Translations under genes and position numbers: made by a program
From: Trichosporon coremiiforme
Lineage: Eukaryota > Basidiomycota > Tremellomycetes > Trichosporonales > Trichosporonaceae
Direction: 5' to 3'
NCBI GenBank assembly: GCA_039545355.1
Contig: BCJJ01000010.1
Span: forward strand, 980,889-1,044,888
Length of the DNA: 64,000 nt
Shown here: positions 34,459-45,890 of the stretch, piece after piece
How the letters are laid out: every line of letters begins with the position of its first letter
Numbering within the stretch: the first letter of the stretch is position 1
Notes under the pieces: generated by a model
What the model saw: the letters and a program-made list of their open reading frames with translations, nothing else
The model's database searches: none
What the model was told of the DNA's origin: nothing

Positions 34459-35043
34459 GCCAAAACCAAAAGTTAGAACAAGATAGCATGCATTATATCA
34501 AGACACACAAGCTGTAAAGGGGTCGGCGCAGGACCGGGACGGAGGGTGCTCGAAGCTGAAGGGGGCCTAGGGGGGGGGCGACGAGGTGCCGAGGTGAACG
34601 ACAGCCAGAGTGTCCTGGTACTTGCGCCAAGGCGTTTCTCACACCTGCAACCTGTTGCAGGTCAGCAGGGTGCCAGGTTTCTCTACTTGTCCCGCCAATC
34701 CACAAGCTGCATAGCGCCAAAGAGAGCGAGGAGGCGGCAGCTCTGTTGAGCGTGTCCGCCCAGTTCCAGGACGGGTGTTGCGCAGCCGCCCAGCCCTACT
34801 CTGTCGCGTCGCGCGCCGTCGCGCAATTGACGGACTCCCCGTATATATCGAGTCAGTGTTCATTCAGCAGATAAGTCAGTGACAAGCTCGGCTGTACTGT
34901 ACTTGACAGGAACAGGAGTCCTGTCAGTATTCCACCTCGCATTCACGCCATCTCCATCGTCGTCCAACCCACCCATCAGTCATCAGTCGTCTTCCTCCAC
35001 AGTTCAGCGAAAAGTCAGCCTGGCTCCAGTCTATGCATTACAA
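34459..35043. other. Convergent spacer, VMA16 / TRS20
   Basis: This 585-bp stretch between two stop codons has no supportable protein gene. A gtatatatc TATA-like element at about 34,842-34,852 is unexpected for a purely terminator-to-terminator spacer. It could start an antisense or small non-coding transcript, but no RNA family was recognised. Confidence 0.45.
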
Positions 35044-35799
35044 CTACAAGAACCGCTTGGCAGCGGCGCGCACCTTTGTCTCGAAGAGGGGGTTCCGGAT
35101 CGGAGTGTTGACCGTGTGGAAGGGGTTGAGTGCGACCTGGACGTCAGCCGCGAGTTATGTAAAATAGCTCACCTTCGTGTAGAGCTCCCACACCTCGCCG
35201 AAGAATAGCCGGATACCATCGTCGTTCTTCGTGTCGTGGAGCAGAATCAGCTTCACTGCTCGTCAGCTGACGAACTGGTTCAGTAAGCTGAAGATAGACG
35301 TACCGTTCGTGGCCAGAAAGGCAGACACGGTCCACTCGTTATGCCGGTCGACGGCTTTCAGGTACCTGCTGTCAGCTCATGGCCATGTACTATGTAGCTT
35401 CCTCTGTCCAGTCTCCATTAAAGCCCGGCGTTTTCCGGCGCGAGGCTAAAGGAAGAGGTGGATATAGGGTGAATGTTGAGGGTATACTCACAAACTTCCC
35501 GTACCGTCCGCGACCTCCTCCACGCTATCCAGCGCCGCATGCGCGATCATCTGGAGGACATACTTCTCCCCGCCCCCGAGCACCAGATTCGCCTGCTGCT
35601 GTTGCTGTTCCTGAGCTTGCTGCTGCTGCTGAGCCTGCTGGGTCTGGGACTGCGTCAGGTCGGAGCCATTATGGCCCGTGAAGGTGGACCAGGAGGGGAA
35701 GTGTGCGGTCGAGGAGGTCGAGGATGGCCGGGCGGAGGAGAACTGAAGCTCGAACAGAGGTGTGTCGAGCGGACTGACTATGGCCAGGTAGTAGGACAT
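35044..35799 (-). CDS. TRS20: TRAPP complex subunit TRS20 (sedlin/TRAPPC2)
   Basis: Small subunit of the TRAPP tethering and Rab-exchange complexes at the ER-Golgi interface. Four exons (35492-35799, 35304-35365, 35173-35255, 35044-35136) give 181 residues. Family landmarks are the N-terminus MSYYLAIVSPLDTPLFELQF, the middle YLKAVDRHNEWTVSAFLATN, KLILLHDTKNDDGIRLFF, and the end NPFHTVNTPIRNPLFETKV. A Gln-rich insertion (about residues 45-70, QQQQQAQEQQQQQ) makes it longer than the 140-residue human protein. The start is the ATG of MSYY; an upstream in-frame GTG is not needed. It lies on the same strand as, and downstream of, the SCOC-like gene. Confidence 0.94.
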
Positions 35800-36313
35800 G
35801 GCCACGTCGCTTCGGGTCGTTGATGAGGGTAGATGTTGAGGAAGGAGAGAGGTGAGCTACATGGGTCGTGAAGCCGCTCGTGACGTGTGGAGGTCGCCCG
35901 GTGGAGGTCGACACGCGCGAGACACGTCTCGAAGCAGTTGACTTTCGCGCTTGCACGCTTGCGGGGAAGCGGGGAGCCCATGTCTTCCAACCAGCTCTGT
36001 ACCATTAGTCAAGCCTGAACAAGCACTGCTGCGGCTCCAGTTTCGACTGACAACCCAAGCCGTCCAAGTGCCTGTTCCAGAGCACTGTCATCCAGGGCCG
36101 GCATTCTGGCTGATCCGAGCAGACCACCTCATGGTCTCATTATGCTATGTACATTAATAATGCTATGGATACAACAATGTGCGGAACAGGAAAACGAGGA
36201 GGGAGCGTAGCTAAAACGTCTAACGCGGCCCCGAGGTATGCGCGTATGCGGGGGCGATGGCCGGGCAGCGGTACGGGCTACGTGGGTAGGGCCGTAATGA
36301 GCGCTAACTCTGC
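35800..36313. other. Spacer between TRS20 start and SCOC-like stop
   Basis: 514 bp hold the TRS20 promoter and the 3' flank of the minus-strand SCOC-like gene. I see no additional gene. Confidence 0.55.
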
Positions 36314-36843
36314 TCAGCGCTTCTGGTTCTGTCCTGCGGCGACGACCGTGTTGCGGGTCCTGTGCGTCAGTCGTCGTGTCATGATAATGACATGAGCAGG
36401 TGTGGTGGGTCTGGCCCACGCATGTGCATCTGCAGAATGCTCGCGCAAATGGCCGAAAGGCAAGGGAGGAGCGATCCGAGCGCCGGCCGCCTGGGCATTC
36501 CCCGCGCGCGCGGCGGTCAGACAGAAGGCCGACACTCGCTTTCGCTTGAGGCTCGCATTGCTTGCGCTCGGACTTGCGCGGAAAAAAACCTCAGCAGCAG
36601 GCCAACTCACAGGTTGTCAATGTATGTGCCGAGGAACTCGTTGTCCTTGGCCAGCTTGTCGGCATCGGCCTGGACCTCGGTGATGCGGACGAGGAGGCCG
36701 CGGAGGCCATCGCGGAGGTTGAGACAGTCCTTAATCATCTTCTCCTTCTGGATGGCGTCGGCGACGGAGACGTCGGCAGCCTGGGCAGCGGGCGCACTCG
36801 GCGGGCCCCACGCGCCTTGTATGTCGTCGTAGGAGGCGGCCAT
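36314..36843 (-). CDS. SLO1: Short coiled-coil protein, SCOC/SLO1-like
   Basis: Two exons, 36611-36843 and 36314-36359, give 92 residues. The C-terminal half is a coiled coil ending in LAKDNEFLGTYIDNLTRN, which matches the SCOC signature (LKSENQVLGQYIENLM in human). SCOC-family proteins bind Arl1/Arl3-type small GTPases at the Golgi; budding-yeast Slo1 interacts with Arl3. The intron of 251 nt is long for this region. I chose its acceptor after CTGACGCACAG because it joins the helix in frame to TRNTVVAAGQNQKR and a stop; other AGs give unrelated tails. The N-terminus is short and Ala/Pro-rich. The family call is firm on the C-terminal helix, while the gene symbol is by similarity only. Confidence 0.75.
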
Positions 36844-36993
36844 GGTAGATGTGTGGAATAGAGAAGTTAAAAGGTCGATGGACTCGGCGAGTGAAATGGT
36901 TCCGGCTGAGGACAGAGTTCAGAGGTCAGGACGCGAGGTGGTTAGGGCGGTGGAGGTGAGGGAGGTGAGGGAGTGAGGGAGTGTATGGTGGGT

Positions 36994-37025
36994 GGCTCAG
37001 GAGCCATGCCATGCCATGCCATGCC
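36994..37025. repeat. Pentanucleotide repeat (atgcc)n
   Basis: About five tandem atgcc units in the SCOC-like/formin intergenic region. Confidence 0.8.
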
Positions 37026-37406
37026 AGGCCTGCCAGGACACACGAGACGCCAGGAGCGCGCGCTCGATCCGTGCACGTCGTGGCATCATGTAAGACTCTG
37101 TTAGCTGCTAGTCTCTGTCCCGTTCCTGTGCAACCGCCTGTCCCTAGCACCTAGCCTAGTCCGAGCCGCACCCAACGTTCGCCGTTCATCCTTTGATCCT
37201 TATCCTCATCACATCCCACATCACCCCCGTCCCTCAACGACAAGACACTCCCTTAGACCTTAACAACGATCAAGCATCAACATTACGGCATCACATCCAT
37301 CATCCCGTACACGAACAACAACCTTGACCAACTCCCATTCATTCCAACAAGTCACCCCGATCCTCGCGCGCTAGGACAAACGATCGAGCCGACACCTGCC
37401 CCCGTC

Positions 37407-37440
37407 TCGTCTCATCTCATCTCAGCTCATCTCATCTCAC
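37407..37440. repeat. Pentanucleotide repeat (ctcat)n
   Basis: About six near-perfect ctcat/ctcag units on the plus strand within the probable 5' leader of the formin gene, about 200 bp before its start codon. Confidence 0.8.
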
Positions 37441-37486
37441 AACACTTTCTCACCCACCACTCGTTTCTCAGCCTCCAGCCAGGAAG

Positions 37487-37510
37487 ATGGCGCACCGCGC
37501 GAGCGCGTGA
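37487..37510 (+). promoter_or_regulatory. Candidate upstream ORF in the formin leader
   Basis: ATG followed by six codons and TGA (MAHRASA) ends 130 bp before the formin start. If the leader begins upstream of it, ribosomes would meet this frame first. Alternatively GTGAGC at its end could be a leader-intron donor. Confidence 0.35.
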
Positions 37511-37640
37511 GCCCCAGTCTGCTTCATCCGACAAACCCTTATCCCTTTCCTCCAAACTCCCTGTATCGTGCTCGTCCACAGGTACACTTAGTCGCCACGA
37601 GGTTTAGCGCGCGCGGGTCCGACGACGTCGTCTACTCGAA

Positions 37641-40600
37641 ATGGCATCGTTCTTTGGCAACAGAACACCGAATAAGCACAAGTCCCGCCAGAGCGCTAGG
37701 ACTTCTGCTTCCACCACCAGCAGTTCCTCGGCGTCCCATAAACAGTCGACGAACCCCACGATCGAGACCCCGAGAGGAACAGATCACCAGTACCAGCAAC
37801 ATTCACACCCACATTCGTCGCGCCCAATGGCCGTCCCGCCGTCGCCCTCGGCTCCGTCTCACGGCAATGGCTACGCTCAGTACCTCGAGGAGCACCAGTT
37901 CGTCGTGCAGGAGACCGAGGACATGGCATCAAGCTACGAGGACAACAACGGCAGCTTCTCGCCTTACCAGCACCGGTCACCATCGAGCCTGAACGTCACC
38001 TCGGAGTTCGGCGGGTTCGGACGTGCCAGGCGAGGCTCCGACAATGCTTCGGTCATGACCTCGATGACCTCGGCTTCGACAGTCGCCGACACGATCCACA
38101 AGCCGAACGACGAGCTCGGACGGTATCCGACATTGACCAAGTCGTCGTTCGGCTCCAACTCTGGCGTCCTTCCCAGTGGTTCTCGTGCGATTCCGACGTC
38201 TGCCGGCTCTTACGCGTCGCTGCCTTTCACACCTCCGCCAGGACATGTCTCAACGGGCGTCGGCGTCGGGCAGATCATGGGCGGCGGTCACACGTCGCCA
38301 ACATACTCGACGACCAGCCTCATGTCTCAGCATTCACCGCATCACCAGCACTCGCATCTCGCCGGCGGCCCCCCTCCCTCGTCCTTCCACCACAACGGTC
38401 ACCAGCCGCCATCGTTACAGCGCAACCATAGCGGGGGATCGCAGTTATCTGTTGGCTCTGTCCTTCAGCGGCAACCAAGCTCAAATTCACTTTCGTCCCA
38501 GCTTCAGCGCAACCCGAGCACGCTCAGCACATTCAGCACGACCTCAACGGTCAACTCTGCAAGTTCAGTGCAACGGACCCCGAGCGCTGCTTCGGCGGCG
38601 TCGTCCATGCCCCCGCCTCCACTCCCGAGTTACCCTTCTCAGCAGGTACCAAGCCAGTCACGATTGTCACACGGTCAGCAGCAATCGGGCGCCCACGCAG
38701 GAACCACTGGCCCCCAGCCGGAAGGTTACTCGAGCGCCGCAGACACGACAAGGGGCTCGGCCTCGCACAGCGTCAACGTCCCTTCACGCCAAGCTTCTCT
38801 TGGAGGCGGAACTGCGCCTGTTCCTCCAGCGCAGTCGGCTATGAGGACGTCGTCAAAGGTCTCAAGCATCGCCAGCACCGAGCGAGAGCGTCAGCCTAGC
38901 TTTGCCAGCGTCGACCGGGAACGCCAACCCAGCTTCGCCGGTACCGACCGGGAGCGCCAAAGCAGCTTCGCCAGCATCGAGTCGGAACGCCAAAACAGCT
39001 TACCCGGCGGTGAACGCGAGCGCCAGAGCAGCATTCGCATTGTGCAGTCCTCGACTCCGGCGAACGACTCGCCGCTGCCTTCGCCGTTGCCGACACTGCA
39101 GCCCGGCGAGCGGGAGCGCCAAAGCAGCATCCGGGTAGTACCCTCCACCAACTCGGCAAGCTCGACATCGCAACAACAGCCAGCCTCCACATTCCCCTCC
39201 TCCAACCCGACTCCCCCGCCACCTCCCATCACGGCAGGAGAACGCGAGCGCAAGAGCAGCATTAGGGCGGTACCATCGTCACCTGCTGTTGGAACCGGAT
39301 CGGTTCTTCCTTCAGCAGCGCCTACGCCACCCATTCCTGCGGGCGAGAGGGAGCGGGAAAGCAGCATTCGCGCTATCCACTCGTCGACTCCCGGCTCGTC
39401 CATCTCGTCCACGACCGGCCCGACGCCGACCACCACCTCTGGGGAGCGCGAACGCAAGAGCAGCATTCGCGCAGTACCAGCGCCGACTCCGACTGCGGCA
39501 GGCGGCTCATCCGCAGCGACAGGGGTTTTGTCCGTGCCTCCAACGCCTCCTACGAACACGGTACCCATGCGCCCTCCCTCAACCACTCCTTCCATCGCTC
39601 CCTCGATCACACCTTCAATCGCTCCTTCGGTCACCCCGTCTATCACGCCGTCGGTCGCATCTTCCGCCCCCTCAGTGCCGTCGTCGCAGGCTCGCTCGCT
39701 TGCGTCCACTCCCCCTCCCGGCGGTTCCACGCGTCAGCCCTCCGTCAAGATGGTTTCGTCATCGCCAGTACAGCCTCCAAGGACGCCGTCCAAGTCGAAG
39801 CGCTCCGCCAGCAACAACCCGATCCTGTCGAATGCCGGCGCAAACTCGTCGACGGTGTCGGTTGCAACTTCGTACAACCAGACCGCGCCCGCGCCATCTT
39901 CGTCTTCGATATCCTTAGTTCCCAGTGGCAGCTTTGCGACAGGCACTTCCGCCACCGCACCCACCACGTCGTACAACAAAAGCACGTCAATACCGAAGTC
40001 TTACTCTGTCCAGTCGACTCACTCTGCCATGTCTGGACACTCGGCCAACTCTGGGCACTCGACGCCTGGCGCTACGACGGGGCGATCGACGCCGGCTCCT
40101 TCAGGTTCAGCGTACTCGACCATTAGCGGACACTCAACCGCGACGGCCAACCTCAGCGGCTCAGTTGCTTCGTCATACGCGGCTTCGAACCACTCGCTGG
40201 CTTCACACCACACGGTTCAGTCCTCCAGGACCGCCAGCGGGCAACAGTCGGACCGCGTTCCTAACGAGTTCCACTTCCCCCGACCCTCGAACGAGGAGAT
40301 CGACCGGCTGTTCTTCGACCTCGTGCAGAGCCGCAACCTGGACCACGCCGGAACCCTGTCGGCTCGTAATTCGATGACCCAGCAGGCTTCCGTCAATTCG
40401 GCAGTCGCCAGGGCGACAGCCACCCTGCCGATCGACACAAAGTGGCAGATGGTGGAGGCTGACCGCAAGGCCAAGTGGGAGAAGGCGAGGAAGCAGCAGC
40501 GCAAGGAGATCGAGGCGATTCGCTCCGGACGGCCGCGGTCACAGGCTCGCACTGTCGACCGCAGCCAGCCCGAGTACATCGTGCGCAAGATGCTGGACCG

Positions 40601-43600
40601 CGACATCACCGTGTCGGACCTGACGACGCTGAACGTCAGCATCCGATCAAACGCAGCCGAGTGAGTTCTTCTTCGCAGGCACATTGCACAGCACTGACAC
40701 TACCAGTTGGGTTCAGCACTTCCTCTCGCTCAAGGGACAGGTCGCCCTCGCCAAGTATCTCAGCGGTGTACAGGCTAAGGACGGCAAGTTCTACAACCCA
40801 GGAGACGATAGTCTGGAGTTAGAGACACTGAAGTGTTTCAAGTGTTCGCTGAACAACGTTGTGAGTCGCAGTGATGGACATTTGATGATGGCCTGTTTGG
40901 GTCAGTCGCACTGACTTCCTCCCAGATTGGCGTTAATGATGCTCTGCACAACCCTCCAGTCATCGAAGCTATCGCCAAGTCGTTGCTCTCGCCGAACCCG
41001 CCCACGCGTAAGGTTGCCGCGGAGATCCTCACGTTCTTCGCTTGGCATGACCAGACGTCGCCGGACCGTCGAGGACTCGCGCTTGTGTTACGCGCATTCG
41101 ACGCTCTGGAGAGCGAGCACAACAAGAAGCACAACTCGTTAAGCCACAAGGTGTCCAAGTTTGAGCTCTGGTTGCGCCAGACCGAGGACTTTGTCTACCA
41201 CCGTGGTCGCATGGGTTCCACGGTCGGCCAAGGACAGCTGACCAAGGGCATGGACCAGGTCCAGATCAATGACTACTGCGTAAGTTTCCATGTGCTGGAA
41301 TGCAACTGACGCACAGCTTACCATGGTCCTCCTCGCGTCTGGTCTCGCATCTGCGAGCGACACCCGAGCCCGTGTGTCCGTTCGCAATCAGCTGGACCTC
41401 GCCAAGCTTCCGAAGGTGTTCAGCCTGCTCAAGGAGTGGAAGAACCCGGACATCACTAAGTCGATCAAGGACTACGAGGAGGAGCACGCCACGGACCTCC
41501 GTGAACTGTCCGCTGAGAAGAACTCGCAGCCAGTTCAGGCTCTCAACACGCCGAACGAAGTCATCCATGCTGTTCTGCGCGAGACGGATGGAACTGTCGC
41601 CGGATCCTACTTCGTCGACACCATGCGCCACATGCTGCTGATCAAGGAGAAGGGCGAGGAGAAGAACCGCATGTACCAGCTCATCGACCAGCTGGTCCAG
41701 AACGTGGTCATGCACGACTCTCCCGAGCTCAACCAGGACTGGACGCGCGCGTTCGGCCAGTCGATTCCTCACGTTCTAGGCCGCTTCTTCGACCAGCAGC
41801 AGCTGCAAGACTCTCAATCTGAAACCCGTGAGATTCGAGCCAAGCTCGCGCGCATGGAGCGAGAAAAGGCAGATCTCCAGGACGAGATCGCCGCGGGTGA
41901 CCAAGGTCTCGTGGGCCGACTGAAGGCTCAGATCGCCGAGCTTGAGGAGCGACTCCGAAGATCTCGAGCTGCGACGCAGAGTTTGGAGGACCAGATGAGC
42001 GGCATGCGCAAGGACTACGACAACCGCATCAACGACCTCGAGCTCTACGTCCAGGAGCTGTTCAACATGCTCCGCGAAGCCAACCACCTCGATCAGGTCC
42101 AGTCTATGACCAACGGTCCCATCAACCGCGAGAAGCTGATCCACCAGCTCCGCGAGCAGTGGGAGCGTAAGAAGACTATCCAGAAGCTGGAGGGCCGTAA
42201 GAAGCGCCGTCCCAGCAAGGCTGGATCGCGCGCCGAGGATGAGGTTGAGGACGGAGACGCCGTTGCTAGCGACAACGAAACCTTCGAGGGAGGCTCGGAA
42301 GACGACTACGACAGCGACGACGCAGAGATCCTGGAAGGCATCAAGGGCCAGCACTCGGAATCTCGGTTGCTCGAGGCGCGCAAGAAGCGCGCTTCCCGAG
42401 CCCATAAGGCTCTGTCCCGCGACCCCGCCGTTGCTGCTGGCGGATTACCCGGTGCTCGTCTGTCTCGCGGATCCAAGGTGTATTCGCACTCGCGAAGCGG
42501 CTCTCGCTCGTCTCAGCACGTAGAGTCGCCTGAGGAGCGTATCCGCGCCCAGATTCAGCAGTCTCTGGACTCTGGTGCCGACCAAGTCATCTCTGGACAG
42601 GGGCCCCAGACCGGTGGCTCGTCTACGGAGGCGCGTCGCTCGCAGGACGCCAGCGCTCCGCCCATCCACGAGAAGTCTGCTCTCCGTTCGTCCAAGAAGC
42701 CCGCCCTCCCTCCCCGCTTCCTCGAGGAGATCAGGCACCGCGTCAGCCACCGCAATGTCTCGGCCCCGGCTATCGTGCAGCTCAACGACGAGGACCCCGA
42801 CGTCGCGGACGCTGTCCGTCAGACTTTGCTGGAGACTGGCATGACGTTCGGCGCGCCTGTCCGTCGCGCAAGCTTTGCTTCCCAGGTGCTGCAGCGTGCC
42901 AGGACCATCCGTGCTTCGTCCCACGAGGCGGAGGACTACTTCCCCAAGGACCCCGCCAGCTTGCCTACTCTGGACGAGGAAGAGGCCGAGGACAGGGAGA
43001 AGAGGGCGTCGGAGGTTCCCCCGGTTCCGGACGTACCTCCCGTGCCGTCTCCGGATGCTCAGCCTACGCCGGGAACAACGCCTGCAGCGGCACCACCGCC
43101 GCCCCCTCCCCCTCCGCCGCCCCCTCCCCCTCCGCCGCCTCCGCCGCCACCTCCTCCGCCCCCGCCCCCGCCTCCTCCTCCCCCTCCGCCGGGGGGTGTG
43201 CCTGGCATGGCTGCTGGTGGTGCTGGTGCTCCTCCCCCGCCCCCGCCGCCTCCGCCACCTCCGCCGGGCGGCATGCCCGGTGGCATGTCCGGCGCCCCGC
43301 CCGGCATGGCCGGTCTCCTTGCAGGCATCAAGGGCGGCGTCAAGCTCAACAAGTCTGGCGGTCCTCGCAAGTCTGTTGCTCCAGGTGGTGGCCCTGGTGC
43401 TCCTCCTCCCCCGCCACCTCCGTCATTCATTCCGCGTGCCCCTGGCGCGCCGATTGGAACGCTCTTCCATGGCGTTAACGACAGCCGCAAGCAGGTAGCC
43501 ATGATGGCATCAAAGAGGATGAAGCAGCTACAGTGGGATAAGGTGTCGAAGGCTCAGCTCGACAAGACGATCTGGTCCGAGGCCGACAACCCGGAGGTCG

Positions 43601-45662
43601 AGGAGCAGGTCATGGACCGCATGAAGGCAGTCGACCTTTGGTCCGAGATCGACCAGGAGTTCAAGGCGCGCGAGATCATCCAGAACGCGGTCAAGAAGAA
43701 AAAGGAGAGCGAGCTGCAGTCAGTGCTCTCGCCGGATCTCCGCAAGCGCATCGAAATTCTCATGGCCGGCTCTACCGCCAAGTCGTACAAGGAGCCCGAG
43801 CGGCTGTCCGACGCCATCTCCGAATTCAACTCGGAGCTCTGCACGGAGACATTCCTTTCAGAGCTCCAGGGTGTGCTGCCGAACGACGATGAACGCGGCA
43901 AGCTCCTCACGCACGTCGCCGACTCGCCCGCCGAGCTCGAGATGCTGCATCCCGCCGACCGACTCATGGTTCGCCTTATTCAGCTTCCTCATCTTGCCGA
44001 CCGTGTCCGCGGTATGATCTTCCAGGTCCGCTTCGCCCAGAACATCGAACTGTTGCAGAACGTGAGCTACACAGCTACTTCCTTGCTAACTTTCAGTCCC
44101 TCGACCTCCTCACCGTTGCGTGCGAAGACTTGCGACACGCGAAGAAGTTCCAGCAGCTGCTCAACGTTATTCTCACGATGGGCAACTACCTCAACGGAAC
44201 AAACTTTGCTGGTGGTGCTTACGGTTTCAAGATTGGCTCGATCAACAAGCTCGTGGACACCAAGTCGTCGAACGGCCAGAACCTGCTCCACTTCTTGGAG
44301 AGGACCGTCTCATCGCATTTTCCCGAGCTGCAAGGCTTCCTCGACGAGCTCACCAAGCCGTCCGAGGCGAACCGCGTCAGCTTCTCCGACATGCAGTCGA
44401 CGTCGAAGCAGATGCTTGACGAGATCCGCAAGATCAGGCGATCGCTCGAGGAGAACTTCCAGGACGCCAGCGACGGCTACACGCGCAAGATGTTCCGCTT
44501 CGGCGCTGCCGCCGAGGAGGACCTGCAGACGCTCCGCGACGGCATCCTCAATGCCGAGAAGGGTCTGCGCGACGTCGAAACCTACTACGGCGAAGGCGAG
44601 GAGCACGGCCGCCCGCTGCAGAGCCAGGACTTCTTCGGCATCTTCCGCACGTTCACGTCGTCGTACAAGTTCTGCCAGCAGCAGAACCGTGCCCGTGCCG
44701 AGGAGCAGGCCCTGCGCGAGAAGCGTGCCGCCGCGCGTGCTGCACTGACGCCCCAGGCGACAGGCACCTCGCACAAGGAGACCGAGACTAACCTTATCGA
44801 CTCGCGCCTGCAACGCCTCAAGCTCGAGGGCACGCCGCGTATCCGCCGCGAGAAGCGCTCTGCCGCCCCGCCGTCGCCGTTACCCGCCGCCGCGGATTTC
44901 AGCGACTTACTACTCCCGTCTGTCGACGGCGAGAACGTCGACTACGGCAGCCTTGCGCAGAAGATGATGATGAACATGCTCGATGACCCGACGCAGCTCC
45001 CGGAGACGCCCGAGCCGACCATAACCCGGCGAGGGCACTCGCGCTCCGCGTCCGGTAGCAGCATTGCCGAGAGCCCTACGACGGCCATATTTTCCACCGA
45101 CCCGGTGTATCTTTTGAACGAGGCGACGGTCGACGAGGAGCCGGAGAACGAGCGCCGCGCCGAGGTCGAGCACGAGCGGGAGCTTGCGCGTGACTCACCG
45201 CCGCCAAAGGACGACGACGAAGAGCAGAGCGCCTACAGTACGCACTCGCGCCAGCCGTCGTTCGCGTCCGTCACCTCGGTGCACTCACGGCACACCTCGA
45301 TCACGTCTCTGAACTCGCTTTCTAAGTCAGTCCGGGGCGCGCCCAGCCGAACGAGCCAGGCTGGCACGCCGTCCTTCGGCGAGGACTTCCGGACGAGCAC
45401 GCCCCCCAGCGCGCAGTTTACGGGCATGCGGTCCGACACGCCCGCTGGGTCGAACGCGGAGGAACCCATGGCCGACGACGACAATAAGGTCGACTTGAAC
45501 TCGCCGCCCGCGAGCCCGCCGCCGCCTGCGGGCGAGGAGCCTGAGAAGAAGTCCACCCTTGCCCCGCCGACGCCAGAGGACGACCCGAATGACGACTCGT
45601 ACAACTTTTCCCTGGGCTCGGACACGATCGTGTTAAGCATGCCCGACGATGCTGATCTCTAG
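37641..45662 (+). CDS. BNI1: Formin (Diaphanous/Bni1 type)
   Basis: Actin nucleator and barbed-end elongator for polarised growth and cytokinesis, normally regulated by Rho GTPases. Five exons (37641-40660, 40707-40860, 40926-41279, 41317-44061, 44097-45662) give 2,612 residues. An N-terminal Ser/Pro/Thr-rich region of about 860 residues contains nine copies of an RERxxS motif. A GTPase-binding/FH3 region follows (from PRPSNEEIDRLFFDLV, about 872, to about 1,350) and then a coiled coil (EIRAKLARMEREKADLQDE onward). FH1 has runs of 33, 12 and 7 prolines (about 1,769-1,880). FH2 shows MKQLQWDKV, LPNDDERGKL, LLNVILTMGNYLNG and GFKIGSINKL. A disordered tail of about 320 residues follows. The donor of exon 2 could be 3 nt earlier. 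The Bni1 name is by domain order; large size and a single FH3-FH1-FH2 set fit the main basidiomycete formin. Confidence 0.93.
38878..39473 (+). repeat. Degenerate RERxxS coding repeats in the formin
   Basis: Nine related segments occur. The first five are packed with an 11-residue period (for example DRERQPSFAGT and DRERQSSFASI). The later ones are spaced by 20-40 residues and take the form GERER(Q/K/E)SSIR(A/V/I)(V/I). Each presents Arg-x-Arg-x-x-Ser or Arg-x-x-Ser sites typical of basophilic kinases. Confidence 0.8.
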
Positions 45663-45890
45663 TATTAGAAATACCCCGCATAATTACAGCGTACCACGTA
45701 ACACCGCCGAACCGACGAGAGACGACTTCCCCTGTCAAAACAGTGTACATATATTTACAGCCCATAATAGTACCCCGCATTATACTCGTCTTGAGCACAG
45801 CATATGCATGGTTTGAGCAGACCAGAGTCCACTTGGTAATGTTGCAAGAGTCCCAATGATGATGCATGATACAGGTATCCCAACTCTAAA

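Larger units (their letters stand above)
36844..37640. other. Divergent promoter region, SCOC-like / formin
   Basis: About 800 bp without a gene. It contains a catgc tandem run at about 36,994-37,025 and a CTCAT-type run at 37,407-37,440. A long pyrimidine/CA-rich formin leader includes an eight-codon upstream open frame at 37,487-37,510. Confidence 0.6.

Noticed and set aside
43059..43502. Glycine-rich minus-strand frame
   Set aside because: It is the complement of the formin polyproline tracts.
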